Source: Cellulomonas sp. SLBN-39
GTDB lineage: Bacteria; Actinomycetota; Actinomycetes; Actinomycetales; Cellulomonadaceae
Length of the DNA stretch: 64,000 bases
Direction: 5' to 3'
NCBI RefSeq assembly: GCF_006715865.1
Contig: NZ_VFOA01000001.1
Span: 992,001 to 1,056,000 of the forward strand
This document shows, in pieces, positions 25,619 to 33,178 of the stretch. Both the position numbers and the translations under genes were made by a program. The notes under the pieces are model-generated. The model saw only the letters and a program-made list of their open reading frames with translations, had not been told where the DNA came from and made no database searches. How positions within the stretch are numbered: the stretch's first letter is position 1; each line of letters starts with the position of its first letter.

Positions 25619-26115
25619 GCCCCCGTCCGTCGCCACGTGTCCAGCGGTGCCGTGCTGGTACCCGTCACCGTGGCGGTGCCGGGCAGCCCGACCAGTCCGA
25701 GGTCGGAGAACGACACCTCGCAGGACACCTCGACGGTCACCTGGCCGCCCGCGACGAAGAGGCCGTCGAGCCGTGCGGGGGCGCAGCGCAGGGATCCGGG
25801 CTCGACGGCCGCGGCGGTGGCGCGGGCCGCGGCGAGCGCGGCGTCGCCGCTGCGCTCGAGGGTCGCGGCGCGCACGGCGTCGCGTGCCATGGCCTGCACC
25901 TCACCCTCGGCGGAGACGTAGCGGCCGAACGCGACGACGAGCAGCGCCAGGAGCAGCAGCAGCGGCACGAGCACGACGACCTCGACGGCCATGGAGCCGC
26001 GGTCGTCGGTCGTGGGGCCCGCCGCGCGGCGGTCGCGTGCCCGTCCCATGCCCTGCCCTCTCGTCGTCCTGCTGCCCGTCATGCACCACCGCCCGGGTGG
26101 GGTGGCACCTGTCAT
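25615..26115 (-). CDS. TadE-like pseudopilin (second)
   Basis: 166 aa. DDRGSMAVEVVVLVPLLLLLALLVV is a textbook TadE motif: a prepilin-like Glu in a hydrophobic helix after a charged N-terminus. The extracellular part contains a Cys pair (LRCAP and VSCEV). The ATG chosen overlaps the upstream stop (ATGA). A shorter start at MGRARDRRAAG, 22 codons later, would give a more typical prepilin leader. Confidence 0.8.
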   Translation of the reverse strand: MTGATPPGRWCMTGSRTTRGQGMGRARDRRAAGPTTDDRGSMAVEVVVLVPLLLLLALLVVAFGRYVSAEGEVQAMARDAVRAATLERSGDAALAAARATAAAVEPGSLRCAPARLDGLFVAGGQVTVEVSCEVSFSDLGLVGLPGTATVTGTSTAPLDTWRRTGA

Positions 26116-26519
26116 GAGTCGGGGCGGAAGCCCTCGACCGGTCCCTGCACCGTGGCCTCCACCCGGGGAGCCAGGCCCTGCACGATCTCGACGGCGCGCC
26201 CGGTGACGACCACCCGGACCGTGAGGTCGTCGGGCCGCGTGATCTCCACCGAGAGGTCGGTGAGGGACGCGCCGCCGATGCGGTCGGCGTAGTCGAGCGC
26301 GTGCGCCCGGGCCTCCTGCACCGACTCGGGCGTGCCCCCGCCGGTCCGCACGACGCGGGCCGTCTCGCGGGCGACGGCCCCGGCGAGCTCGTTGCCGTAC
26401 CAGCTCAGCGCGAGCTGCACGATCACGAAGATCACGAGCATCAGCAGGGGCGTGTACAGCACCATCTCGATGGAGCTGGCGCCGCGGTCGTCACGGCGCC
26501 GCACGTGCGGTCGGGTCAC
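26112..26519 (-). CDS. TadE-like pseudopilin (first)
   Basis: 135 aa. The N-terminus VTRPHVRRRDDRGASSIEMVLYTPLLMLVIFVIVQLAL (quoted in part: DDRGASSIEMV) carries the TadE signature with the conserved Glu. One membrane helix and a short extracellular domain follow. The GTG overlaps the stop of the pilin-like gene (GTGA). Within the operon it precedes two further TadE/TadG relatives, giving three different minor pilins. Confidence 0.82.
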   Translation of the reverse strand: MTRPHVRRRDDRGASSIEMVLYTPLLMLVIFVIVQLALSWYGNELAGAVARETARVVRTGGGTPESVQEARAHALDYADRIGGASLTDLSVEITRPDDLTVRVVVTGRAVEIVQGLAPRVEATVQGPVEGFRPDS

Positions 26520-26755
26520 TCGTTCCCGCCGCCCCCACCGCCGGGGGCGTCGGGGATCGTGATGCTGTTGGCCTCCTCGGTGATCCGCGCGTAGAGCACC
26601 GCGCCGACCGCGACCGCGACCGCCACGAGGATCCCGGTGATGATGACCCACTCGATCGCGGACGCGCCGCGGTCCTGCGTCGCGCGGGCACGGGCCACGC
26701 GACGGCGCAGCTCCAGCTCGATGAACCCCGCAGGGGTCCAGGGGGCGAAGATCAT
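26516..26755 (-). CDS. Flp-type pilin-like small protein
   Basis: 79 aa. A cytoplasmic leader is followed by QDRGASAIEWVIITGILVAV, matching the Flp/TadE class III prepilin motif with Glu at +5. The hydrophobic helix is followed by a short hydrophilic tail ending in a glycine run (PGGGGGGNE). It is the best candidate in this operon for the major pilin, although the leader is longer than in classical Flp. AGGAG precedes the ATG. The prepilin peptidase is not in the window. Confidence 0.75.
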   Translation of the reverse strand: MIFAPWTPAGFIELELRRRVARARATQDRGASAIEWVIITGILVAVAVAVGAVLYARITEEANSITIPDAPGGGGGGNE

Positions 26756-26835
26756 GTCGCTCCCGCTCCTCTCGTCGTCGCACTCGTTCTCGGTCACCGC
26801 GGCGGGACCGCCGCGGAAGTGTGGTGCCCCAGCCG

Positions 26836-27756
26836 CTACTGGGGGCCCATGATCGTGACGATCGCGGGGTAGAGCAGGAAGGCGAGGAAGCCCACGGCCA
26901 GCAGCAGCTGGGCCACGAGCATGGTCTCCGAGCTCTCGCCCGCCCGCCCCTCCGCCTCGGCCAGCTCGCGGCGGCGCAGCGAGCCCGCGCGTGCGGCCAG
27001 GGAGTCGCGGACCTTCGCGCCGTCCTCGGCGACGAGCGCGAGCGCCGCCGCCAGGTCGCGCAGCTCGTCCACGCCGAGGTCCTCGCCGAGCCCGCCGAGC
27101 GCCGCCCACGGGGTCTCGCCACGCAGGCGCGCGGCGACCAGGGCGTCGCGGATGCGGACCATGGCCCAGCCGTCGCTGATCTCGGACGCGCCCTGCAGCG
27201 CCTCCGGCACACCGCGTCCGCCCGCGAGGCTCATCGAGACGAGATCGAGGAACGACCCCACGACGTGGCGGAAGTCGCGGCGCCGGCGCCCCGCGCTCGA
27301 CCGCACGGTGAGCGCCGGGAGCACGCCGCCGAGCAGCGCCGCCACCAGGGACAGCACGACGGGCACGGCCACCGCGACCTGCACCCCGAGGGTCACCAGG
27401 ACCGCGCTGACCAGCAAGGGGGCGACGAGCCCGGCGGTCGCGCCCAGCACCGTCCGGGCCAGGAAGGCGTCGGTGGTCGTGCCGAGGATCGCCAGGTCCG
27501 CGCGCAGGGAGCCCAGCTCGAGACCGAGGGAGGCCATGCCCTGCGCCGACCGGCGGCCGAGCGTGCGCTCCCACGCGGGGGCGCGGGACGCCCGCGGGTC
27601 GAGGCGCAGCACACCCGCCTGCCGGCGGCCCTCGGACCGCTCCCGGTCGAGGCGCGCGAGCGCGCTGCCCGCGCGCGCCGGGGGCGGGGCGAGCACGAGG
27701 ACGAGGACGAGGAGGCCGAGCCCGGCGACCGCGCCCGCGAGCAGGACGCCGGTCAT
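26836..27756 (-). CDS. tadC: TadC-like inner-membrane pilus assembly protein
   Basis: 306 aa. GspF/TadC-type protein with an N-terminal helix, two central membrane segments (about 100-145), a cytoplasmic helical domain with SFLDLVSMSLAGGRGVPEAL, and a C-terminal membrane segment (AQLLLAVGFLAFLLYPAI). TadB and TadC form the inner-membrane platform acted on by the TadA ATPase. The ATG overlaps the tadB stop (ATGA). Final residues are MGPQ, and 80 bp follow before the pilin gene. Confidence 0.87.
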   Translation of the reverse strand: MTGVLLAGAVAGLGLLVLVLVLAPPPARAGSALARLDRERSEGRRQAGVLRLDPRASRAPAWERTLGRRSAQGMASLGLELGSLRADLAILGTTTDAFLARTVLGATAGLVAPLLVSAVLVTLGVQVAVAVPVVLSLVAALLGGVLPALTVRSSAGRRRRDFRHVVGSFLDLVSMSLAGGRGVPEALQGASEISDGWAMVRIRDALVAARLRGETPWAALGGLGEDLGVDELRDLAAALALVAEDGAKVRDSLAARAGSLRRRELAEAEGRAGESSETMLVAQLLLAVGFLAFLLYPAIVTIMGPQ

Positions 27757-28637
27757 CGAGCGACCTCCGTCGTGGTGGGTGGCCCGCCGCGCTCGGGCGT
27801 CGCGACGAGGAACCGCTCTGGCACGTCGACGCCCGACAGCCGCTTCATCCACACGAAGGCGACGGCGAACAGGGCGCACACGCCGACGAGGACGACCTGT
27901 CCCTCGAAGGTGCCGTACGGCGCGACGTACTGCGGGTTGAGCAGGGTCAGACCGAGCACCACGAACAGCGAGAAGCCCATGACCATCTGCGCCGAGCGAC
28001 GCGTGGAGGACCGGCCGGCGGACACGCGCTGACGCATGTCGAGCTCGGCACGGGCGGCGTCGGACAACGACGTCAGGACCTGCCGCAGACCCGGCCCGCG
28101 CAGCCGCGCGTTGAGGATGAGCGCAGCCACCACGAGGTCGACGCTGGGGTCGTCGAGGTCGTCCGCGAGCCGCTGCAGGGCCGTGGCGAGCGGGACCCGC
28201 ACGCGCAGGCGGTCGACGAGCATGCGCAGCTGCGGCTGGATCGCCGGCGCGGCGGCGTGCACGGTCGCGGGGATCGCCTGCTCCAGGCCGACGGCCCCGG
28301 CGATGGTGTCGCGCAGCGACTCCGTCCAGGACGCCAGGCCCTCGATGCGCGCGATGGACTGCTTCTCGGCGCGAGCCCCTCCGAAGAGCGCGGGCCACGC
28401 GACGACGAGCAGCGCCGCGGCCGCGGCGGCGACGGGCCAGCGCGTGAGCACCAGCACGAGCAGCGCCAGCCCGGCCGCGACGGCGCCGCGCCGGCCGAAC
28501 CGGTCCGCGAGCGACCGACCGGTGTGCCGCACCTCGCCGTGGGTGCGGGGGCGTGGCCGCAGCGCGGCGACGAGCAGCACGACACCGGTGCCGACGAGGG
28601 CACCGAGGCAGATCGCGTACAGCGTGGTGGGTGCCAT
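27753..28637 (-). CDS. tadB: TadB-like inner-membrane pilus assembly protein
   Basis: 294 aa. One N-terminal membrane helix, a second hydrophobic cluster (AVAAGLALLVLVLTRWPVAA), and a T2SSF-type helical domain with WTESLRDTIAGAVGLEQAI and LILNARLRGPGLRQVL. Two C-terminal membrane helices follow. It forms the platform with TadC. The start ATG overlaps the tadA stop (TGATG), so stoichiometry is probably set by coupled translation. Confidence 0.88.
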   Translation of the reverse strand: MAPTTLYAICLGALVGTGVVLLVAALRPRPRTHGEVRHTGRSLADRFGRRGAVAAGLALLVLVLTRWPVAAAAAALLVVAWPALFGGARAEKQSIARIEGLASWTESLRDTIAGAVGLEQAIPATVHAAAPAIQPQLRMLVDRLRVRVPLATALQRLADDLDDPSVDLVVAALILNARLRGPGLRQVLTSLSDAARAELDMRQRVSAGRSSTRRSAQMVMGFSLFVVLGLTLLNPQYVAPYGTFEGQVVLVGVCALFAVAFVWMKRLSGVDVPERFLVATPERGGPPTTTEVAR

Positions 28638-29950
28638 CAGAACCCCCGCGCCGGGGCGAGTCCCGGGCTGTACCCGACGGCCGCCAGCTCGTCCATGCAC
28701 GAGATGGGGGCGGCCGGCACGGCGACCCCGTCGGGGCCGGGCGCGAACACCTCGCTCGACAGCACCCGGCCGTCGATGCCGTTGACCTCCCGGATGCTCG
28801 CGACGTAGCGGCGCAGCCGCCCGCCGTCGAGGTACTGGTTCTGCTTCTGCACGAACACCACGAAGTCGATCGCACCCGCGATGAGCATCATCGTCGCCTC
28901 GACCGGCAGCCGCTCGGACGACTGGATCGCGTACGTCGAGATGCGGTTGAAGACCTCGATCGAGCTGTTCGCGTGGATCGTGGACAGCGAGCCGTCGTTG
29001 CCCTGGCTCATCGCGTTGAGCATGGTGACGATCTCGTCGCCGAGGACCTCGCCGACGATGACCCGGCTGGGGTTCATGCGCAGGCTGCGGCGCACCAGCT
29101 CGGCCATGGTGATGGCACCGTTGCCCTCGGAGTTGGGCAGGCGCTCCTCGAAGGCCACGACGTTGGGGTGGAGGTCGGCGAACTCCCCGAGCCCGAGCTC
29201 GAGCGCACGCTCGACCGTGATGAGCCGCTCGTGGGGGCCGATCTCGTTGGCCAGCGCCCGCAGCATCGTCGTCTTCCCGGCGTTGGTCGCGCCGGCGATC
29301 ATGATGTTCTTGCGGGCCGCGACGGCGGCGGAGAGGAACGCCGCGATCTCGGGCGTCACGGAGCCGAACCGCACGAGGTCGTCGAGGTGCACGCGCGAGA
29401 GCCGCGACCGGCGGATCGACACCGACGGGCGGGCGCACACGTCCATCACCGCGGACATGCGCGAGCCGTCGGGCAGCCGGATGTCGAGCTGGGCGTTCGC
29501 GGAGTCGAACGGCCGGCTCGACAGGCCGGAGTACGCGCCGAGCACCTGGATGAGCTCGACGAGCTCCTCGTCGCTCTCCGCGACCGGTGGCGCCTTGACC
29601 TCGCGGCCGTCCGCGTACTGCACGAACACCTGGTCGCACCCGTTGATGTCGATGTTCTCGACGTCGAGGTCGTCGAGCAGCGGCTGGAGCCGACCGACCC
29701 CGAAGAGGGCGGCGTGGATGCCCGACGCGGCCTCCTCCTCCTCGACGGGGGACAGCGGCGTGCGCCCCGCACCGACCTCGGTGCGTGCGTGGGCGTCGAG
29801 CACCCGGTTGATGACGGCGCGGGCGAACTGCCGCTCGTCCTGCGCGGACATCGGCGGGTTGCCGGCCACCGCCTCGTCGCGGCGGTGGCGGGCGAGGGTG
29901 TCGGCGACCTCCTCGCGCAGACGGCGGACCAGGGTCTGGTCGACAGGCAT
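28637..29950 (-). CDS. tadA: TadA/CpaF secretion ATPase
   Basis: 437 aa. Type II/IV secretion ATPase that powers Flp pilus assembly. It has an N-terminal helical domain, then VENIDINGCDQVFVQYADGRE, a P-loop GATNAGKTT, an Asp box around VERALELGLGE, a Walker B region RVIVGEVLGDEIVTML, and a His box GSLSTIHANS. All expected motifs are present. The ATG has AGGAG seven bases before it, the best ribosome-binding site in the operon after its first gene. Confidence 0.95.
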   Translation of the reverse strand: MPVDQTLVRRLREEVADTLARHRRDEAVAGNPPMSAQDERQFARAVINRVLDAHARTEVGAGRTPLSPVEEEEAASGIHAALFGVGRLQPLLDDLDVENIDINGCDQVFVQYADGREVKAPPVAESDEELVELIQVLGAYSGLSSRPFDSANAQLDIRLPDGSRMSAVMDVCARPSVSIRRSRLSRVHLDDLVRFGSVTPEIAAFLSAAVAARKNIMIAGATNAGKTTMLRALANEIGPHERLITVERALELGLGEFADLHPNVVAFEERLPNSEGNGAITMAELVRRSLRMNPSRVIVGEVLGDEIVTMLNAMSQGNDGSLSTIHANSSIEVFNRISTYAIQSSERLPVEATMMLIAGAIDFVVFVQKQNQYLDGGRLRRYVASIREVNGIDGRVLSSEVFAPGPDGVAVPAAPISCMDELAAVGYSPGLAPARGF

Positions 29951-29965
29951 ACGGGCTCCTCCCGG

Positions 29966-30751
29966 TCAGGCCGTCGTGCGGGCGCGGCCGGCGGCCCGGT
30001 GGGCCGCGAGCTGCTGCACCGGCTCGACGAGCGGGCGGACGGACCGCACGAGCAGCGAGCGCTGCACGGGGCGGCGCAGGCGGCCGGCGACGACGTCGGC
30101 GGCGCGGGGGTCGTCGGCGACCTGGCCGAGGACGACGGCCGGCAGCTGCTCGTGCGCGAGGAGCTGCGCCAGCTCACCGGCCGAGCCGCGGTCGCGGGTG
30201 TCGGCGACCAGGACGATGCCGACCGCGGGGGTGCCCGGCCGCGGCTGCCGGGCGTGGGCGAGCCAGCGGACCCGCTCGCGCAGGTGCGCGAACGCCTCGA
30301 GGCGCGGGCGGACCACGAGCACGAGCGCGTCGGCCGCCAGCGCGAGCGGCAGGACCGGGCTCGACGGGCCGAGCCGACCGCAGTCGACGACCACGTCACG
30401 CGCCTGCTGCCCGAGCAGGCCCGACGCCAGGGCGGGCATCGCGGGGGCGATCGCCGCCGTCTGCTCGGGCGTCGAGACGCCGCACAGCACGTCGAGCCCG
30501 CCCTCGGTCTGCTGGAGGTGGTCCTCGAGCGGGCTGTCGACGTAGCCGCGGCGCGCGTCGGCGGCGAGCGACAGCAGACCGCGCTCGGGGTCGAGCGCCC
30601 CGTCGTCGGGGCGGCGGGCGAGGAGAGCGACGTCACCGCCGGCGGGGTCGGCGTCGACGAGCACGACGTCCTGCGGCCAGACGGCCGCGAGCACGCGCGC
30701 CGTCGTCGTGACCCCGGGTGCGCCCTTCGCCGAGGCCAGCGCGACGAGCAC
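29966..30751 (-). CDS. CpaE/MinD-like ATPase of the tad operon, atypical P-loop
   Basis: 261 aa. ParA/MinD fold with VALASAKGAPGVTTTARVLAA at the P-loop position, VVLVDADPAGGDVALLA (switch I), and VVVDCGRLG (Walker B). The canonical KGGxGKT is changed to KGAPGVTT, so the ATP-binding Lys before Thr is missing while the deviant signature Lys is kept. CpaE proteins place Tad pili at the cell pole and often lack strong ATPase motifs. The GTG follows the CpaB-like stop directly (TGAGTG). Confidence 0.82.
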   Translation of the reverse strand: MLVALASAKGAPGVTTTARVLAAVWPQDVVLVDADPAGGDVALLARRPDDGALDPERGLLSLAADARRGYVDSPLEDHLQQTEGGLDVLCGVSTPEQTAAIAPAMPALASGLLGQQARDVVVDCGRLGPSSPVLPLALAADALVLVVRPRLEAFAHLRERVRWLAHARQPRPGTPAVGIVLVADTRDRGSAGELAQLLAHEQLPAVVLGQVADDPRAADVVAGRLRRPVQRSLLVRSVRPLVEPVQQLAAHRAAGRARTTA

Positions 30752-31447
30752 TCAGCCCTCCTCGGACGGCACGCCGCGCGTGACGAGCACGGCCGCGAGC
30801 TGCCCCTCGGCGCCGACGCCGGCGACGGCGGGGCCGTCGGCCTCGTCGACGATGAACGTCGCCACGACGGAGCTGGCACCGCTGTCGCCCGCCGTGACGG
30901 CCGAGCTGACGAGCGCGTCGGGGACGAGCACCTCGCCCTGGCCGTCGACGACCCGCACGAGCTGCACGACGTCGCCGGGCTGGAGCCCGAGCGCGGGCAC
31001 CCGACCCACGGCGAGCGAGGCTCCGACGGCGACGCGACCGGCGGACAACGTGCTGAGGTTCGTCAGCATCGTCGAGTCGAGGAGCTGGCCGGCGGAGATG
31101 GGTCGGCGGGCGTACTGCCCCACGACGACCTGCTCCTGGTCGGCGGGGACGAGCAACGTGCCCTCCGCGGCGACGGCGACGGTCCGCAGCCGGTCGGCGG
31201 TGATCTCCTCGCCGGCGGGGATGTCCTCCGCGGCGACGAGCACGGGGACGCGGGAGTCGGCGCGCACGGCGAGCAGCCCCGCCACGGCGGCGCCGCCGAC
31301 GATCAGCAGCACCGCGAACGCGGCGAGCAGGGGCCGGCGCTCCCGCGGCGGCGGGGGCAGCCGGTCACCGGTGGTCGGGGTCGACGGTCGACCGGTGCGG
31401 GTACGCCCACCCGGCCCGGTCTCGGTCCTGCTCGTACTGGTGCTCAC
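30752..31447 (-). CDS. CpaB/SAF-domain protein, first gene of the tad operon
   Basis: 231 aa. A Pro/Arg-rich cytoplasmic tail and one membrane helix (LLAAFAVLLIVGGAAVAGLLAV) lead to a SAF domain (VPVLVAAEDIPAGEEITADRL) and a beta-rich C-terminal region with LQPGDVVQLVRVV. CpaB/RcpC proteins sit at the cell surface and stabilise the pilus. Start choice is decided by the ribosome-binding site. GGAGG directly touches an ATG at 31453, which is too close, but is six bases from the GTG at 31447 (VSTSTSRT), so the GTG is preferred. Confidence 0.8.
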   Translation of the reverse strand: MSTSTSRTETGPGGRTRTGRPSTPTTGDRLPPPPRERRPLLAAFAVLLIVGGAAVAGLLAVRADSRVPVLVAAEDIPAGEEITADRLRTVAVAAEGTLLVPADQEQVVVGQYARRPISAGQLLDSTMLTNLSTLSAGRVAVGASLAVGRVPALGLQPGDVVQLVRVVDGQGEVLVPDALVSSAVTAGDSGASSVVATFIVDEADGPAVAGVGAEGQLAAVLVTRGVPSEEG

Positions 31448-31496
31448 CGTCATCCTCCGACGCCCACGCCTCTCGTCCGCCCGTGTCCGGGAGCCG

Positions 31497-31502
31497 ACTA
31501 TA
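31497..31502 (-). promoter_or_regulatory. -10 element of the tad operon
   Basis: Read leftwards, TATAGT is the most AT-rich hexamer of this intergenic region and lies about 50 bases before the first tad gene. No clear -35 hexamer is visible. Confidence 0.45.
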
Positions 31503-31564
31503 GGTGGCGACCCCGACGAAGCCCCCGAACCGGACAGACCGGTCACCCGTTCGGATGGCGTGGC

Positions 31565-31570
31565 TACCAT
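31565..31570 (+). promoter_or_regulatory. -10 element of a leaderless promoter for the FHA gene
   Basis: TACCAT sits seven bases before the ATG at 31578. No ribosome-binding site is present. Confidence 0.45.
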
Positions 31571-31577
31571 CGCCCGC

Positions 31578-32399
31578 ATGAACGCCCCCACCCCCGGCCC
31601 GATGCCGGTCACCGTCGGCGCGTGGCCGCAGGTGACGGCCGTCCTGCGCTCGCCCGTCCGGGCCACGGTGGCCGTCAACGGCGCCTCCCACGCGTGCGAG
31701 GCGCCCACGGCCGACCGTCTGCGCTACGGGGTGCTGGCCAGGGCGACGGCCGTCGCGGGGGTCGTCGGCCGGCCCGTGCGCCTGCACCTGACGGGCGACA
31801 GCGGGGCCCAGGACCTGGCGGTCCACCCCGACGGTGCCGTGCACCGCCTGACGGCCGACGGGACGCCTGCGGCCACCCCGCTCCCGGTGCCCGCCGACTC
31901 CCCGTGCCGACGGTGCGGGCAGGCGCAGCCGCTGGCCCGCGCGACCTGCGCCGGGTGCGGCACGGTCGAGCCGCACCGGGTCGAGACGACGGCCGTCCCG
32001 GTGCTCGACGTCACGGCGCTGACCTCGCCGGACGCGGAGGTCGTCGAGCGCCTGCGCGCCCCTGCGGCCACCCCGGCGGCGCGCCTGCACGTGGCCGGCG
32101 CCGCGCCGGTGACGTTCCACGGGCGGGCCGCGCTCGGACGCAACCCGTCTGCCGCACCCGGGCGCACGGCCGTCCGGGTGACGAGCCCCGGGATGCTGGT
32201 CTCCAAGACGCACCTGCTCGTCGAGGTCGACGAGCACGGGACCATCCGGGCCACGGACTGCGGGTCGACGAACGGGACGGTGGTCGTGGCGGACCCGCCG
32301 CGCCGGCTCGCCCCCGGGACGGCGCACGTGCTGGCGTCGGGCACGACGGTGCGGCTCGGCGACGTGACGTGCCGCGTCGAGGTGGTCGAGACCGCCTGA
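31578..32399 (+). CDS. FHA-domain protein with zinc-ribbon
   Basis: 273 aa, soluble. The N-terminal domain is unassigned. Residues near 108-130 hold two CxxC pairs (CRRCGQAQPLARATCAGCG), a probable zinc ribbon. The C-terminal FHA domain shows ALGRNPSAAPG, SKTHLLVEV and DCGSTNGTVV, keeping the Arg, Ser, His and Asn used for phosphothreonine binding. FHA proteins read Ser/Thr kinase signals and occur in type VII and other secretion loci. It is divergent from the tad operon and may connect it to phosphosignalling, which is inference. Confidence 0.82.
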   Translation: MNAPTPGPMPVTVGAWPQVTAVLRSPVRATVAVNGASHACEAPTADRLRYGVLARATAVAGVVGRPVRLHLTGDSGAQDLAVHPDGAVHRLTADGTPAATPLPVPADSPCRRCGQAQPLARATCAGCGTVEPHRVETTAVPVLDVTALTSPDAEVVERLRAPAATPAARLHVAGAAPVTFHGRAALGRNPSAAPGRTAVRVTSPGMLVSKTHLLVEVDEHGTIRATDCGSTNGTVVVADPPRRLAPGTAHVLASGTTVRLGDVTCRVEVVETA

Positions 32400-32405
32400 C
32401 GCCGG

Positions 32406-32699
32406 TCAGCCGGCGGCGCGGACGCGGCGGTGGTGGCGCTCGACGAGGGAGGCCGCGGACCACACCGGCCCGCGGGCGGTGACGTAGCCGGCGCCGGCGA
32501 GGTCGTGCAGGTGGGTCAGGACGTCGGCGGGGCCGAGGCCGCAGCGGTCGGCCAGGACGACGGCGTCGCAGGGGCCGTGCTGGGACAGCTCGAGCAGGAC
32601 CAGGGCGCGCTGGGCGCCGCGGTGGTCGGGGACGGTGGACAGGTCGCCGGGCCAGGGGGCCGGGCGGGGGGCGCGCGTGAGCGCCACCACGGTGGTCAT
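32406..32699 (-). CDS. Small winged-helix DNA-binding protein
   Basis: 97 aa. RALVLLELSQHGPCDAVVLADRCGLGPADVLTHLHDLAGAGYVTARGPVWSAA has the helix-turn-helix and wing arrangement of small MarR/ArsR-like repressors (read here as separate segments). The C-terminus is basic (ERHHRRVRAAG). It converges on the FHA gene with seven bases between stops. AGGAG lies ten bases before the ATG, and a 23-bp palindrome directly upstream is a likely site for self-regulation. Confidence 0.65.
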   Translation of the reverse strand: MTTVVALTRAPRPAPWPGDLSTVPDHRGAQRALVLLELSQHGPCDAVVLADRCGLGPADVLTHLHDLAGAGYVTARGPVWSAASLVERHHRRVRAAG

Positions 32700-32715
32700 C
32701 GGTGCTTCACTCCTC

Positions 32716-32738
32716 GCGCACGCCGGTCCGGCGTGCGC
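32716..32738. promoter_or_regulatory. Perfect palindrome upstream of the winged-helix gene
   Basis: Arms GCGCACGCCGG and CCGGCGTGCGC flank a single T. It sits just upstream of the AGGAG of the small DNA-binding protein, a usual place for an autoregulatory operator. Confidence 0.5.
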
Positions 32739-32915
32739 ACGTCTGTCGGCCTGAGCCCGTCGGCGCTGCGCCGTGGGCTGGCCGCGCGTCGCGCTCGTGC
32801 GCGCCGGTCGCGGCCGGTGAGGTCCCGTCCACCCGTCGACCCCGTCGTCGGGGTTCTGAGGGGTTCGGCCAGCGTGATGGACGCCGTCCAGGGAAGGACC
32901 TGCTGAGAACGACGA

Positions 32916-32944
32916 GGGCCTGGCACCGTCACGGTGCCAGGCCC
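32916..32944 (-). terminator. Terminator hairpin of tRNA-Arg
   Basis: GGGCCTGGCACCGT and ACGGTGCCAGGCCC form an almost continuous 12-14 bp stem 12 bases past the 3' end of the tRNA. Read leftwards it is followed by a T-containing stretch (TCGTCGTTCTC). Confidence 0.7.
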
Positions 32945-32955
32945 CGTCCGAACTG

Positions 32956-33028
32956 CGCGCCCGAAGGGACTCGAACCCCCAACCTTCTGATCCGTAGTCA
33001 GATGCTCTATCCATTGAGCTACGGGCGC
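32956..33028 (-). tRNA. tRNA-Arg (anticodon ACG)
   Basis: 73 nt reading GCGCCCGTAGCTC at the 5' end, with acceptor stem GCGCCCG/CGGGCGC. The anticodon arm is TCTGA-CTACGGA-TCAGA with ACG at positions 34-36 (decodes CGU via inosine). The T arm contains GGTTCGAGTC. CCA is not encoded. Confidence 0.95.
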
Positions 33029-33178
33029 ATGGCCCCGCAGGGCCGTCCAGAACGATACAGGGATCAGGCCCCGCGCCCAAACCGAGATTGCCGGGCCCGT
33101 GCGTGTATCCCGTCACAGCGTCGCGCGCTCCTCCTGAGGTGGACGCCCGACCGGGTGCCCGCTGCCGAGGGGGACGCC

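Noticed and set aside
28553..32482. A 1,300-codon plus-strand frame opposite the tad genes.
   Set aside because: Antisense artefact of GC-rich coding sequence; the minus strand holds complete TadA, TadB, CpaE and CpaB homologues.
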